Origin: Janthinobacterium sp. 344
GTDB lineage: Bacteria > Pseudomonadota > Gammaproteobacteria > Burkholderiales > Burkholderiaceae_D
DNA: 64,000 nucleotides
NCBI RefSeq assembly: GCF_900112025.1
Contig: NZ_FOKL01000004.1
Span: 1 to 64,000, forward strand
Direction: 5' to 3'
Part shown: in pieces, positions 9,785-18,888 of the stretch
Layout of the letters: the number at the start of each line of letters is the position of its first letter
Numbering within the stretch: position 1 is the stretch's first letter
The notes under the pieces: generated by a model
Seen by the model: the letters and a program-made list of their open reading frames with translations, nothing else
Database searches by the model: none
Told to the model about the DNA's origin: nothing
Position numbers and translations under genes: made by a program

Positions 9785-11527
9785 GTGATTACCCCCATGA
9801 AGTCCGCATTTGCGCGCTGGCGCCTTGGTGCCCAGCCCACCATCCCGCCCGCCCTGCTGAAGAACCTGGTCCCCATCGTCGTGCTGGCCATCGGCATCAC
9901 CGCCATGGTGACCATGTATTTCTGGCGCGACCAGGCCAACTACAAGCCGGTCTTTGGCGCGCGCGAGAAGGTGGCCGTGACGGACATGATGGCGACCCTG
10001 GACGCCGAACACATCCCCTACCGCCTGCATCCGGACAGCGGCCAGGTGCTGGTGCCCGATGCCATGCTGGGCAAGGTGCGCATGCTGCTGGCCTCGAAGG
10101 GCGTGACGGCGCAGCTGCCGGCCGGCCTGGAGTTGATGGACAAGAATGACCCGCTGGGCGTATCGCAATTCGTGCAGGACGTGCGCTTCCGCCGCGGCCT
10201 GGAAGGCGAGCTGGCGCAAAGCATCATGACGATGGACGCGATCGCTTCGGCGCGCGTCCATTTGTCGATCGCCAAGTCGACCTCGTTCGTCGCCAGCGAT
10301 GGCGACAAGTCGTCCGCCTCCATCGTCGTGGCCCTGAAACCGGGCCGCACTCTGGCGCCGGAACAGATCGCCGCCGTCATCAACATGGTGTCGGGCAGCG
10401 TCGCCAGCCTGGCGCCCACGCGCGTGAGCCTGGTCGACCAGGGCGGCAACCTGCTGTCCTCGCACATCGACCTGACGGATGGCTTCGACGCCGCGGCCGC
10501 CGGCAACGAAGGCGCCAAGCGCTTCCAGGATGAAATCCGCCGCAACGTCACGGGCCTGCTCGGCCCCGTCATCGGCGAAGACAACTTCAAGCTCAGCGTG
10601 ACGGCCGCCGTGAATAACGACCGCGTGGACGAGACGCTGGAAAAATATGGCGAAGCCCCGAAAGTGACGAGCGAGGCGATGCGCGAAGAGCAGGAGCGCA
10701 ACCGCACCGTGGCCGGCGTTCCCGGCAGCCTGTCGAACCGTCCGCCGGCCGCCGCCGTGCCGGCACCGGCCGATGCCGCCGGCGCCGCGCCAGCCGATGG
10801 CGCGCCAAAACCGGCCGACGACGGCACGGCCCGCAAGAATGCCACCACGCGCCAGTACGCCTACGACCGCAGCATTACGCAGATCAAGCGCAGCCGTGGC
10901 CGCCTGGAAAAACTCAGCGTCGCCGTGGTCCTCAACAGCGCCGCCGCACCGAATCCGAAGACGGGCTGGACCCCCGCCGAACTGGGCAATATTGAAAAAA
11001 TGCTCAACAGCGGCCTGGGCATCAACGTCCAGCGCGGCGACAGCCTGAGCCTGACGGCGCTGCCCTTCCCCGCCAAGCCGCCTGTGGCGCAGTGGTGGGA
11101 AGAGCGCGATACCGTCGTCGACTTCAGCAGCTGGCTGCTGTACGCGCTGGGCGCCGTCCTCGGCTACTTCCTGATCCTGCGCCCGCTGCTGCGCCTGCTG
11201 ACGTCGCGCCTGGCGCCGCCGGCCCTGAAACAGCTCGATCCCGCCCTGGCACTGGCCGGCGGCGCTGCCGCCGGCGCGAATGGCGTGGCGGTGGCTGGCG
11301 CCCCCGCCCTGGGCCTGAACAGCGTGCCGGCCCTGGAAGGCGAAGCGGCCGCGTCCGGCAGCATGCCGGTCGTGCCGCTGCTGGAAAACTATGACTTGCC
11401 GCCACCAGGCTCGGCGGTCGACGTGATGGTCGATCACCTGAAAGTACTGGCGGAAAAAGAACCCGAGCGTGTCGCCGAAGTCGTCAAACAATGGATGCAG
11501 AAAAATGGCCGAACTCAACAACAATAA
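9785..11527 (+). CDS. fliF: MS-ring protein FliF
   Basis: A 580-residue FliF. Membrane helix 1 is at about residues 26-45 (VPIVVLAIGITAMVTMYFW) and helix 2 at about 450-470 (WLLYALGAVLGYFLILRPLL). The ring-building motifs lie between them (LMDKNDPLGVSQFVQDVRF, RRGLEGELAQSI, ASARVHLSIAKSTSFV). A Pro/Ala-rich insert at about residues 310-350 lies in the periplasmic part. The cytoplasmic tail after residue 550 would bind FliG. Start is GTG 9785, with ATG 9797 an alternative. The end overlaps fliG by 23 bp. Confidence 0.96.
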   Translation: MITPMKSAFARWRLGAQPTIPPALLKNLVPIVVLAIGITAMVTMYFWRDQANYKPVFGAREKVAVTDMMATLDAEHIPYRLHPDSGQVLVPDAMLGKVRMLLASKGVTAQLPAGLELMDKNDPLGVSQFVQDVRFRRGLEGELAQSIMTMDAIASARVHLSIAKSTSFVASDGDKSSASIVVALKPGRTLAPEQIAAVINMVSGSVASLAPTRVSLVDQGGNLLSSHIDLTDGFDAAAAGNEGAKRFQDEIRRNVTGLLGPVIGEDNFKLSVTAAVNNDRVDETLEKYGEAPKVTSEAMREEQERNRTVAGVPGSLSNRPPAAAVPAPADAAGAAPADGAPKPADDGTARKNATTRQYAYDRSITQIKRSRGRLEKLSVAVVLNSAAAPNPKTGWTPAELGNIEKMLNSGLGINVQRGDSLSLTALPFPAKPPVAQWWEERDTVVDFSSWLLYALGAVLGYFLILRPLLRLLTSRLAPPALKQLDPALALAGGAAAGANGVAVAGAPALGLNSVPALEGEAAASGSMPVVPLLENYDLPPPGSAVDVMVDHLKVLAEKEPERVAEVVKQWMQKNGRTQQQ

Positions 11528-12545
11528 TCTCCCGGACGACGCAGAAATCGAGAGCGTCAGCCTGAATCCCGTGGAACAGGCGGCCATCGTGCTGCTGAGC
11601 ATGGGCGAAGAGCAGGCAGCCAACGTGCTGCGCTGCCTGTCGCGCGAAGAATTGCTCGAAGTCACGCAAGTGATGTCGCGCATGAGCGGCATCAAGGTCG
11701 AGGCCGTGAAAACGGCCATGCAGACCTTCTTTGACGACTACCGCCAGCAAAGCGGCGTGCACGGCGCTTCGCGCAGCTATCTGAAGCGCTCGCTGGACAT
11801 GGCGCTGGGCAGCGATATCGCGAACAGCGTGCTGAACAATATCTACGGCGATGCCATCCGTCCCAAGATGGCGCGCCTGCAGTGGGCCTCGCCAAAATGG
11901 CTGGCCGAATACATCGTCAACGAGCACGTGCAGATGCAGGCCGTGTTCCTGGCCTTCTTGCCGCCCGCGCTGGCCGGCCAGATCCTCGATGCCCTGCCCG
12001 TCGAAGGCCGCGACCTGGTCTTGCTGAACCTGGCCCGCCTGGACGAGATCGACCGCGACCTGCTGGTCGAGCTCGACGAACTGGTGGGCCGCTGCCTGGG
12101 CACGCTCGACACGCAAAGCACCAGCGTGGAAGGCATCCGCCAGGCCGCCGAGATCCTCAACCGCATGCCGGGCAACCGCGCCGCGCTGGTCGAACTGCTG
12201 CGCGCGCACGATCCGGAAGTGGTGTCGGAAATCGAACTGAGCATGTACGACTTCCTGATCCTCGCCACGCAGAGCGACGTCACGCTCACGCGCATCCTGG
12301 AGGACGTGCCGATGGAACAGTGGGCCATCGCCCTGAAGGGCGCGGAACCGTCGATCCGCGACGCCGTGCTGAAAACCATGCCGCGCCGCCAGGCGCAAAG
12401 CTTCGAAGACATGATGCGCCGCTCCGGCCCCGTGCCGCTGTCGCGCATCGAACAGACGCGCCAGGAAATCATGGCCACCGTCAAGGGCCTCGCCGATGCG
12501 GGCGAGATCGAAGTGCAACTGTTTGCCGAAGCGGTGATTGAATGA
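11505..12545 (+). CDS. fliG: Rotor protein FliG with altered torque residues
   Basis: A 346-residue FliG. ATG 11505 is chosen because an upstream TTG frame lies wholly within fliF, and the MAEL beginning fits. Middle domain: EHPQ reads EHVQ (140-143), part of the FliM contact. Aligning the C-terminal domain with E. coli FliG through the shared ALKGAE and GPV-LS blocks gives K278 for K264, R295 for R281 and D302 for D288, but M303 for D289 and P311 for R297. Two of five charges known to matter for torque are thus missing. fliH overlaps by 4 bp. Confidence 0.95.
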   Translation: MAELNNNNLPDDAEIESVSLNPVEQAAIVLLSMGEEQAANVLRCLSREELLEVTQVMSRMSGIKVEAVKTAMQTFFDDYRQQSGVHGASRSYLKRSLDMALGSDIANSVLNNIYGDAIRPKMARLQWASPKWLAEYIVNEHVQMQAVFLAFLPPALAGQILDALPVEGRDLVLLNLARLDEIDRDLLVELDELVGRCLGTLDTQSTSVEGIRQAAEILNRMPGNRAALVELLRAHDPEVVSEIELSMYDFLILATQSDVTLTRILEDVPMEQWAIALKGAEPSIRDAVLKTMPRRQAQSFEDMMRRSGPVPLSRIEQTRQEIMATVKGLADAGEIEVQLFAEAVIE

Positions 12546-13231
12546 AGCACTTTCGCTCGTATCGTTTTCCGCCCTTGTCGCAATTCATCGCCGCCGGCCA
12601 GCGCGCCTCGAACGAGGATACGGACGGCCAGTGGCAGGCGTCCGTCTCGGAAGGTTTCGAGCAGGGCCAGCGCGACGGCTATGAAGTGGGCCTGGTGCAA
12701 GGCCAGCAGGATGGCTACGACAGCGGACGCAGCGACGGCATGGCGCAAGGCCGCGAAGAAGGCCGCAATGAAACCCTGGTGGCGCTGGACCGCCTGGCGC
12801 GCCCCGTCGACGCGATCTTGCGCGACCTGAAAAAGGTGCGCGCCGACTACCGCGCCGCGCAGCGCAAGGAAGTGGTCGACCTGGTGGCCAAGGTGGCGCG
12901 CCAGGTGATCCGCGCCGAACTGGCGCTGCAGCCCGTGCAATTGCTGGCCCTGGTCGACGAGACCCTGGCCTCGATGCCGCCCACGCGCGAGGAAATCGAC
13001 GTCTTCCTCAATCCGGAGGAATTGAAACGCATCAGCGAACTCGATCCGAAGCGCGCCAAGCGCTGGAACCTGATCGCCGATGCCAGGCTCGATGCGGGCG
13101 AATGCCGCATCAAGGCCGGTGACAATGAAGTCGACGCCGGCTGCCATCAGCGCCTGTCGGCCTGCATGGAACAGGTCAGCAGCCACCTGGCGCTGGCCGC
13201 CGAACACGCGGACCAGGGCGCGCCTGCATGA
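12542..13231 (+). CDS. fliH: Export ATPase regulator FliH
   Basis: A 229-residue FliH. Residues about 38-75 form a run of GxxxG repeats (EGFEQGQRDGYEVGLVQG and onward), the hallmark of FliH helices that pack as a dimer. The C-terminal half (VDLVAKVARQVIRAEL..., NPEELKRI) is the FliI-binding domain of the FliH/SctL family. It restrains FliI and brings it to FliN at the C-ring. It overlaps both fliG and fliI by 4 bp. Confidence 0.94.
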   Translation: MKHFRSYRFPPLSQFIAAGQRASNEDTDGQWQASVSEGFEQGQRDGYEVGLVQGQQDGYDSGRSDGMAQGREEGRNETLVALDRLARPVDAILRDLKKVRADYRAAQRKEVVDLVAKVARQVIRAELALQPVQLLALVDETLASMPPTREEIDVFLNPEELKRISELDPKRAKRWNLIADARLDAGECRIKAGDNEVDAGCHQRLSACMEQVSSHLALAAEHADQGAPA

Positions 13232-14538
13232 TCGCCGACACGCTGCGCAGTTTCGAGATCGGCGATATCCCGGTCGCGACCCCGACGGGCCGCCTGGTCG
13301 GCGCCTCCGGCCTGCTGCTGGAAAGCGCCGGCTGCCGCCTGCACACGGGCCAGCGTTGTCAGATTGAAACTGTGAATGGCGAGTGGCTCGATGCGCAAGT
13401 GGTCGGCTTCCGCGAAAAATTGTCCTACCTGATGCCGTTCAAGAAGGCCACGGGCCTGACCACGGGCGCACGCGTGCTGCCCCTGCCCGACAAGGCCAGC
13501 CTGCAGATCGGCCCGTCGTGGCTGGGCCGCATGGTCAATGGCCTGGGCGAACCGATCGACGACCTGGGCCGCCTCGGTGGCGAACACATCCTGGAAGTGA
13601 CGCCGCCGAAAATCAATCCCCTGAAAAAACAGCCGGTGGTCGAGCCGCTGGACGTGGGCGTGCGCGCCATTAACAGCATGCTGACCCTGGGCAAGGGCCA
13701 GCGCGTGGGCCTGATGGCCGGTTCCGGCGTGGGCAAGAGCGTGCTGCTGGGACTGATCACGCGCCAGACGGTGGCCGATGTCGTCGTCGTCGGCCTGATC
13801 GGCGAGCGGGGCCGCGAGGTGCGCGAATTCGTCGAAAAGTCGCTCGGTGCCGAAGGCTTGAAAAAGGCCGTGCTGGTGATCGCCCCCGCCGATGAATCGC
13901 CGCTGATGCGCATCATGGCCACAGAACTGTGCCATTCGATCGCCGCGCATTTCCGCGACCAGGGCAAGCACGTGCTGCTGCTGGTCGATTCGCTGACGCG
14001 CTATGCCATGGCCTTGCGCGAAGTCGCGCTGGCCCTGGGCGAGCCGCCCGCCACGCGCGGCTATCCGCCGTCCGTCTTCTCGAACCTGCCGCAGCTGGTG
14101 GAAAGCGCCGGCAACGGCGCCCACCCCGACGGCAGCATGAGCGCCATCTACACCGTGCTGGCCGAAGGCGATGACCAGCAGGATCCCGTGGTCGACACGG
14201 CGCGCGCGATTCTCGACGGCCACATCGTGCTCACGCGCGAGCTGGCCGAGCGGGGTCACTACCCCGCCATCGACATCGCCGCCTCGATCAGCCGCTGCAT
14301 GGCGCAGGTGATCACGCCGAACCACATGCAGGCGGCGCGCGCGCTGAAGGCGTCGATGGCGCGCCATGCGCGCGTGCGCGACCTGATCCCGCTGGGCGCC
14401 TACGTGCCCGGCGCCGACCCGATCACCGACCGCGCCGTGCAGCTGCACACCCCCATCGAAGCTTTCCTGTGCCAGGGCACCAAGGAAGAGGCGCCGATGG
14501 GGCCGTGCATCGAACAACTTGAACAGATCATGGCCTAG
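13228..14538 (+). CDS. fliI: Flagellar export ATPase FliI
   Basis: A 436-residue F1-beta-like ATPase. Walker A is AGSGVGKS at 164-171 and Walker B HVLLLVDSLTRYA at about 248-260; ERGREVREF and ARGYPPSVFSNLPQLVE are typical of the flagellar and type III ATPases. The hexamer unfolds and releases export substrates from chaperones, helped by FliH and FliJ. It overlaps fliH by 4 bp and is followed by fliJ after 8 bp. Confidence 0.97.
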   Translation: MIADTLRSFEIGDIPVATPTGRLVGASGLLLESAGCRLHTGQRCQIETVNGEWLDAQVVGFREKLSYLMPFKKATGLTTGARVLPLPDKASLQIGPSWLGRMVNGLGEPIDDLGRLGGEHILEVTPPKINPLKKQPVVEPLDVGVRAINSMLTLGKGQRVGLMAGSGVGKSVLLGLITRQTVADVVVVGLIGERGREVREFVEKSLGAEGLKKAVLVIAPADESPLMRIMATELCHSIAAHFRDQGKHVLLLVDSLTRYAMALREVALALGEPPATRGYPPSVFSNLPQLVESAGNGAHPDGSMSAIYTVLAEGDDQQDPVVDTARAILDGHIVLTRELAERGHYPAIDIAASISRCMAQVITPNHMQAARALKASMARHARVRDLIPLGAYVPGADPITDRAVQLHTPIEAFLCQGTKEEAPMGPCIEQLEQIMA

Positions 14539-14546
14539 GAGCATAC

Positions 14547-14984
14547 GTGAGCGACGCGCATACCATCCGCAATCTGACCACCCTGGTCGGCCTGCGCAGC
14601 ACCGAAGTGGAACGCCTGCAAGGAGAAATGGCGGCGCAGACGGCCGTGCGCGAGCGTTACCAGAAAAACCTGGAGCGCCTGACGGGCCTGTACACGGATA
14701 GCGGCCCCAGTGGCGCCCTGCCGCTGGCCCTGTCCGTCAACTGCGGCAACTTCAAGCAGGCCGTCATGCAGATGGCCGACCAGCACCGTACCGACTTGCA
14801 TTTGCACGAGGCCAACATGGCCATCTCGCAGCGCGCCCTGAATACGGCCTGGGCGAAACGCGAGGTGCTGGACCAGGTGCTGACGCAAAAACAGAAACAT
14901 GTTGCAAATGAGCAACAACGTACCGATGCCAAACGGCAAGACGAGCTGGCGACCCAATTCTGGTTCCGCGGGCAGGTAAAATGA
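14547..14984 (+). CDS. fliJ: Export ATPase central stalk FliJ
   Basis: A 145-residue, mostly helical protein, starting at GTG 14547 with AGGAG 5 bp upstream. The pattern (N-terminal LTTLVGLRSTEVERLQGEMA, a middle helix, C-terminal KREVLDQVLTQKQKHVANEQQRTDAKRQDEL) is that of FliJ, a two-helix coiled coil that sits in the FliI ring and touches FlhA. It is identified mainly by context, size and helical layout, as FliJ sequences diverge widely. Confidence 0.85.
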   Translation: MSDAHTIRNLTTLVGLRSTEVERLQGEMAAQTAVRERYQKNLERLTGLYTDSGPSGALPLALSVNCGNFKQAVMQMADQHRTDLHLHEANMAISQRALNTAWAKREVLDQVLTQKQKHVANEQQRTDAKRQDELATQFWFRGQVK

Positions 14985-15016
14985 TGTTTGTGTAAGTTTC
15001 TTTCAGGAAAACTTCA

Positions 15017-15043
15017 CAAAACGGGAATGGGGGTCGCCTTGTA
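15017..15043 (+). promoter_or_regulatory. Candidate sigma-28 promoter of fliD
   Basis: CAAAACGG (15017-15024), an 11-bp spacer ending GTC, then GCCTTGTA (15036-15043). The layout equals that before the flagellin and flgK. The -35 part is weak against the E. coli consensus; the shared GTCGCCT core in three filament-class promoters is the main support. Confidence 0.4.
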
Positions 15044-15073
15044 CCGGTATATCCCTTTATTCAGGAGTCTGGC

Positions 15074-16483
15074 ATGGCAAGCGTAATTACTTCACCGGTC
15101 TACGATCCGATCACCACCGCAAAAAACCTGGCCACCAAGGAAATTGCGGCGCAGCAGGCAGCATTGACGGCGAAAAATACGCTGGCCAACAATACCAGCA
15201 CGGCACTCAACAACATGAAGTCGGCCATCTCCGCCTTCCAGCTGGCGATGTCGGCCATGACCACCAGCAAATCCGTGCTGAGCCAGTCCGCCACCTTCCC
15301 TGCCACGGGCTTTGGCACGGCGACGGCCGGCATCAATGCCGCGCCCGGCACATACAGCTTTTTCGTGGAAAAACTGGCCACGGCCAGCCAGCTGTCATAC
15401 GGCGGCCTGAGCGGCGTTGCGACGGCTGACGGTACGGGCACCCTGAAAGTGAAAATCGGCGATGGCTTGGGCGACAACACGCTCGACATCGACCTGGCCG
15501 CCGCCGACAAGGATGGCAATGGCACGCTGACGCCGCAGGAAATCGCTGCCGCCATCAATGGCAACAGCAAGAACAATTCGCGCGTGACGGCCTCCATCGT
15601 TACCATCGGCAACGAAGCGCAGCTGGTGCTGACGTCGAATGTGACGGGCATCGCCAACGCCGCCACGCTCGATGCCAGCGGTGTCGCCAACGTCGCGCTG
15701 AAGGGCGCGCTGATCGCGCCCGCCAACTTCAAGGAAGTCGTCAAGGCGGACGACGCCATCGTCTGGCTGGGCAACAAGGATACGGGCACGAAAATCACGC
15801 AGGCGTCGAACACCTTCACCAACGTGCAGGACGTGAAAATCACCTTCACGCGCGCCATGTCGGCGGCCGAGGCGCCAGTGCTGCTGACGGTCGCCACCGA
15901 CAACGCCGGCACCATCGCCAACGTGCAGACCTTCGTCGACGCCTACAACAAGCTGAAGTCGCTGATCGATGGCCTGGCCAGCCCCGGCGACCCGGCCAAG
16001 GGCGTGGCCGCCGGCATCTTCGCCCACGATTCGGGCTTGAACGCGCTGCGTAGCAGCATGGGCAACGCCCTGCGCCTGAGCATAGGCGGCGATTCGCTGG
16101 TGTCGTACGGCATCACGGCGCAGCGCGACGGCACGATCAGCCTGAACAGCGCCAAGCTGACGGCCAAGCTGGCGACCAATCCGACGGGCCTGGATCAGTT
16201 ATTCGGCAATAACAGCCTGTCGGCCCCGGCCGGCGTGCTGGGCGGCCTGGACAAGGTGCTGGGCCAGTGGAGCAACGTCACCAAGGGCCAGATCAAGCAG
16301 CGCCTGGAAGCGACGGACACGCTGCAGAAAAGCCTGAACAAGAGCATGGACCGCCTGAATACGCAGTATGACAACTCGTACAAGCGCTACCTGGACCAAT
16401 TTACGCGCCTGCAAATCCTGCAGGAACAGATGAACAAGAACGTCGACATGTTCGACGCCATGTTTGGCAACGATAAATCCTAA
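15074..16483 (+). CDS. fliD: Filament cap protein FliD (LafB) with an EF-hand-like loop
   Basis: A 469-residue FliD, starting at ATG 15074 with AGGAG upstream. The N-terminal helix and the C-terminal coiled region (LEATDTLQKSLNKSMDRLNTQYD...MFDAMFGND) are the D0 parts, with variable domains between. The cap sits on the filament tip and folds incoming flagellin. Residues 145-156 (DKDGNGTLTPQE) match the 12-residue EF-hand calcium loop at every ligand position (D1, D3, N5, E12, plus G6 and L8). They fall inside the flagellin/hook IN-like motif that ends EIAAAING. First gene of the fliD-S-T-K-L-fliA-motA-motB run, as in lafBCDEFSTU. Confidence 0.95.
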   Translation: MASVITSPVYDPITTAKNLATKEIAAQQAALTAKNTLANNTSTALNNMKSAISAFQLAMSAMTTSKSVLSQSATFPATGFGTATAGINAAPGTYSFFVEKLATASQLSYGGLSGVATADGTGTLKVKIGDGLGDNTLDIDLAAADKDGNGTLTPQEIAAAINGNSKNNSRVTASIVTIGNEAQLVLTSNVTGIANAATLDASGVANVALKGALIAPANFKEVVKADDAIVWLGNKDTGTKITQASNTFTNVQDVKITFTRAMSAAEAPVLLTVATDNAGTIANVQTFVDAYNKLKSLIDGLASPGDPAKGVAAGIFAHDSGLNALRSSMGNALRLSIGGDSLVSYGITAQRDGTISLNSAKLTAKLATNPTGLDQLFGNNSLSAPAGVLGGLDKVLGQWSNVTKGQIKQRLEATDTLQKSLNKSMDRLNTQYDNSYKRYLDQFTRLQILQEQMNKNVDMFDAMFGNDKS

Positions 16484-16534
16484 GGCGAGCGTGCCTGCCG
16501 CGCCGCCGCAAGTTCTGACAGTGAGAAACAAGAC

Positions 16535-16924
16535 ATGTTAAACAATGAAGCTTACGGCAACTACCATGCAGTCAACCTGGATGCCCAGACCTCGCGCGCC
16601 TCGCCCGTGGAACTGGTGCTGGTCCTGACGGACGGCTTGCTGGAAGAACTGGCGCGCGCGCGCGGGCATATCGTGGGCAAGCGCTACGAACAGAAGGCGA
16701 TCAGCCTGGACAAATGCACGCAGATCATCAACGGCCTGTCGAGCTCGCTCGATTTCGACAACGGCGGCGAAGTGGTGGTCAACCTGGCGCGCCTGTACGA
16801 CTATTGCGTGGCGCGCCTGTACACGGCCGGCATCAAGCTCGACCCGACCCTGATCGATGAAGTGACGACCTTGATGACGACCATCAAGCGGGGCTGGGTG
16901 GGCGTGCAGGCCAACAATGCCTAG
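16535..16924 (+). CDS. fliS: Flagellin export chaperone FliS (LafC)
   Basis: A 129-residue FliS with the family start (YGNYHAVNLDAQTSRASPVELVLVLTDGLLEEL) and a helical bundle (KCTQIINGLSSSLDF, EVVVNLARLYDYCVARLYTA). It binds the disordered C-terminus of flagellin and keeps it unpolymerised until export through FlhA. It lies 51 bp after fliD and overlaps fliT by 8 bp. Confidence 0.95.
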   Translation: MLNNEAYGNYHAVNLDAQTSRASPVELVLVLTDGLLEELARARGHIVGKRYEQKAISLDKCTQIINGLSSSLDFDNGGEVVVNLARLYDYCVARLYTAGIKLDPTLIDEVTTLMTTIKRGWVGVQANNA

Positions 16925-17234
16925 GCGCGCCGTGCTGCAGCAGCTGAGCCGTCAATTTGCCGCGGCCAGCGAGCAGGCAGACTGGGCAGCACTGGAGAAA
17001 CTCTCGGCCAGCCTGGCGAAAAACCTGCCCTTGCTGGCCGAACGGGGCGCATGGAGTGCGCTGGAACAAACAGAATTGTTGCAATTGCGCAAAATTCACG
17101 CGCAAGCGGTTAAAATTTGCTCTGAGGAAAAAGAGCGCCTGGGACTACACCTGGGAGCATTACAGGCAAATAAGGAAGGTTGGGTCGCCTACGCCGCGCT
17201 CGGCGAATTCGACTCTGAAGGGTATCAAGCATGA
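16917..17234 (+). CDS. fliT: FliT-like chaperone (LafD)
   Basis: A 105-residue helical protein between fliS and fliK, the position of lafD/fliT. In E. coli and Salmonella FliT binds FliD and the FlhDC regulator. The sequence (MPRRAVLQQLSRQFAAASEQADW..., KIHAQAVKICSEEKERLGLHLGALQANKEGWVAYAAL cut into shorter blocks) shows alternating helices but no strict motif, so the call rests on context, size and fold type. It overlaps fliS by 8 bp and fliK by 4 bp. Confidence 0.75.
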   Translation: MPRRAVLQQLSRQFAAASEQADWAALEKLSASLAKNLPLLAERGAWSALEQTELLQLRKIHAQAVKICSEEKERLGLHLGALQANKEGWVAYAALGEFDSEGYQA

Positions 17235-18373
17235 TCATGAACTTCAATACGGCGCCGGCCGCACCGGCATCGACGACCAGTGCGGCGCCGGCCGCGGCAG
17301 CGCCGCAGGCCAGTCTCTTGCCCGGTGCGCCAGGCTATGGCACCGGCGTGGCCACGCCGGGCACGGCCGCCGCGCCATCCGCCCTGCCCCTGTTCGCGCA
17401 GGCGCTCGACGTGGCGACGGTGGCAACGCCCGACGCGCCCGCGGCTGACAGCGGCGCGCCAGCCAAGGAGGGCGACAGCGACAGCCAGGCCGACGGCAGC
17501 CTGCCGGCCATGGCCGCCCCCGTCATCGGCTTGCCGGTGGCCATGCTGCCCCCCACGGATGCGGCCGCGGCCGAAGCACGCGCCGCCGCCCAGACGCAGG
17601 TCCAGTCCAGCGCGGCGCAAGCCAATCCCGCGCTCACCATCAGCGTGCATCCGGCGGCCGTCACCCTGAGCGCCCAGGCAACGCCGCAAGCGGCGGGCCG
17701 CGACACGCGCGAGCCGCTGGCGGCCGCCAATCCGCTGCCGCCGGCCAAGAGTGGCGGCGCCACCCTGCCCGCCGCCTTCGAGGCCGTGCTGGCCCAGGCA
17801 GCGCCGGCCGCCGCCCCTGCCGCGCGCGACGCTGAACGCGCCGCGCCCGTCACGCCCGCCGCTCCCAATCTGGGCCTGACGGGCGCCGTGGCCAACGCCA
17901 CCACGACGGCGCCAGCCGGCGACACCATCAAACTCAACGGTCCTGCCCAACAGTGGCAGGAACCGCTGCGCGAAGCGCTGGGCGAGCGCCTGCAGACGCA
18001 GATCGGCCGCAACAGCGAGCACGCCACTATCCGCCTCGATCCGCCGATGCTGGGCCGCATTGACATCTCCATCCGGCATACGGCCGGTACGCTGCAGGTC
18101 AACGTCACGGCGTCGAATTCGGAAGTGCTGCGCCAGTTGCAAGGCATCGGCGAAACCATGCGCAGCGACCTGGCGCAGCGCCAGTACACCGAGGTGGCCG
18201 TGAATATCAGCGCCACGCCGCGCAGCCCCGCCGCGCAAGCGTTCGCCGAGGGCGATGCGCGCGGCCAGCGTCAGCCGGGACGCCAGAACGACGATGCGGA
18301 ACCGGGCCGCGCCCTGTCCGACGGCAGCCCTGCCGGCACCACCTACGCCATGCATGAGCGAGAGATGACCTGA
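17231..18373 (+). CDS. fliK: Hook-length control protein FliK (LafE)
   Basis: A 380-residue protein. The first 230 residues are Ala/Pro-rich and low in complexity, as expected of the FliK molecular ruler. About residues 235-340 form the Flg_hook switch domain (WQEPLREALGERLQTQIG, ATIRLDPPMLGRIDISIRH, LQVNVTASNSEVLRQLQG), which touches cleaved FlhB to change export specificity. It overlaps fliT by 4 bp and fliL by 1 bp (TGATG). A second FliK-like gene lies at 1253. Confidence 0.93.
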   Translation: MIMNFNTAPAAPASTTSAAPAAAAPQASLLPGAPGYGTGVATPGTAAAPSALPLFAQALDVATVATPDAPAADSGAPAKEGDSDSQADGSLPAMAAPVIGLPVAMLPPTDAAAAEARAAAQTQVQSSAAQANPALTISVHPAAVTLSAQATPQAAGRDTREPLAAANPLPPAKSGGATLPAAFEAVLAQAAPAAAPAARDAERAAPVTPAAPNLGLTGAVANATTTAPAGDTIKLNGPAQQWQEPLREALGERLQTQIGRNSEHATIRLDPPMLGRIDISIRHTAGTLQVNVTASNSEVLRQLQGIGETMRSDLAQRQYTEVAVNISATPRSPAAQAFAEGDARGQRQPGRQNDDAEPGRALSDGSPAGTTYAMHEREMT

Positions 18374-18849
18374 TGAATATGAAAATGAAACTGATCGGCG
18401 GCTTCGTCGCCGTGGCGGTGCTGGCCGCCGGCGCGGCAGGCGGTGCCATGTGGTACCTGGCCAAGCCCGTTGCCGGCCATGCCGACACCGTCGAAGCGAA
18501 GGCCCCGCCACCGCCCGCCACGGGCAAGAAGGCACGCAAGTTCCTCACGCTCGACAAGGTCATCGTGATGCTGCGCCGCGGCCCCGGCGACACGGACACG
18601 CATTACCTGTCGGCCGACCTGGTGATCGCCACCACCGAGGAAAAGGAAAAGCTGACCAAGGACCACTTGCCGCTGATGCGTTCGATCGCCGTCAGCACCT
18701 TGTCGAGCTTTCCCGTGGACAAGGCGCAGACCATGACGGTGGAACAATACGCGGAACAGATCAACAAGGCCTTCAATGTCAGCTATGAACGCGAGCAGAT
18801 GGAAAAGCCGTTCACGGAAGTCATGGTCGGCAAGCTGATCATTGAATAA
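18373..18849 (+). CDS. fliL: Basal body/stator-associated protein FliL (LafF)
   Basis: A 158-residue protein with one membrane helix near residues 8-28 (GGFVAVAVLAAGAAGGAMWYL) and a periplasmic domain (RKFLTLDKVIVMLRR..., DHLPLMRSIAVSTLSSF, MEKPFTEVMVGKLIIE). In lateral systems FliL supports stator function during swarming. It has the LafF position between fliK and the sigma factor gene and couples to fliK by a 1-bp overlap. Confidence 0.9.
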   Translation: MNMKMKLIGGFVAVAVLAAGAAGGAMWYLAKPVAGHADTVEAKAPPPPATGKKARKFLTLDKVIVMLRRGPGDTDTHYLSADLVIATTEEKEKLTKDHLPLMRSIAVSTLSSFPVDKAQTMTVEQYAEQINKAFNVSYEREQMEKPFTEVMVGKLIIE

Positions 18850-18888
18850 GCCGACGCCAACACGCCAGCCGACCTAGTGGGAGACCCC

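Noticed and set aside
17180..17200. GTCGCCTACGCC before fliK resembling the late-promoter core
   Set aside because: It lies in fliT coding sequence, lacks the -35 part and the TAC at the right place, and fliK is translationally coupled to fliT.
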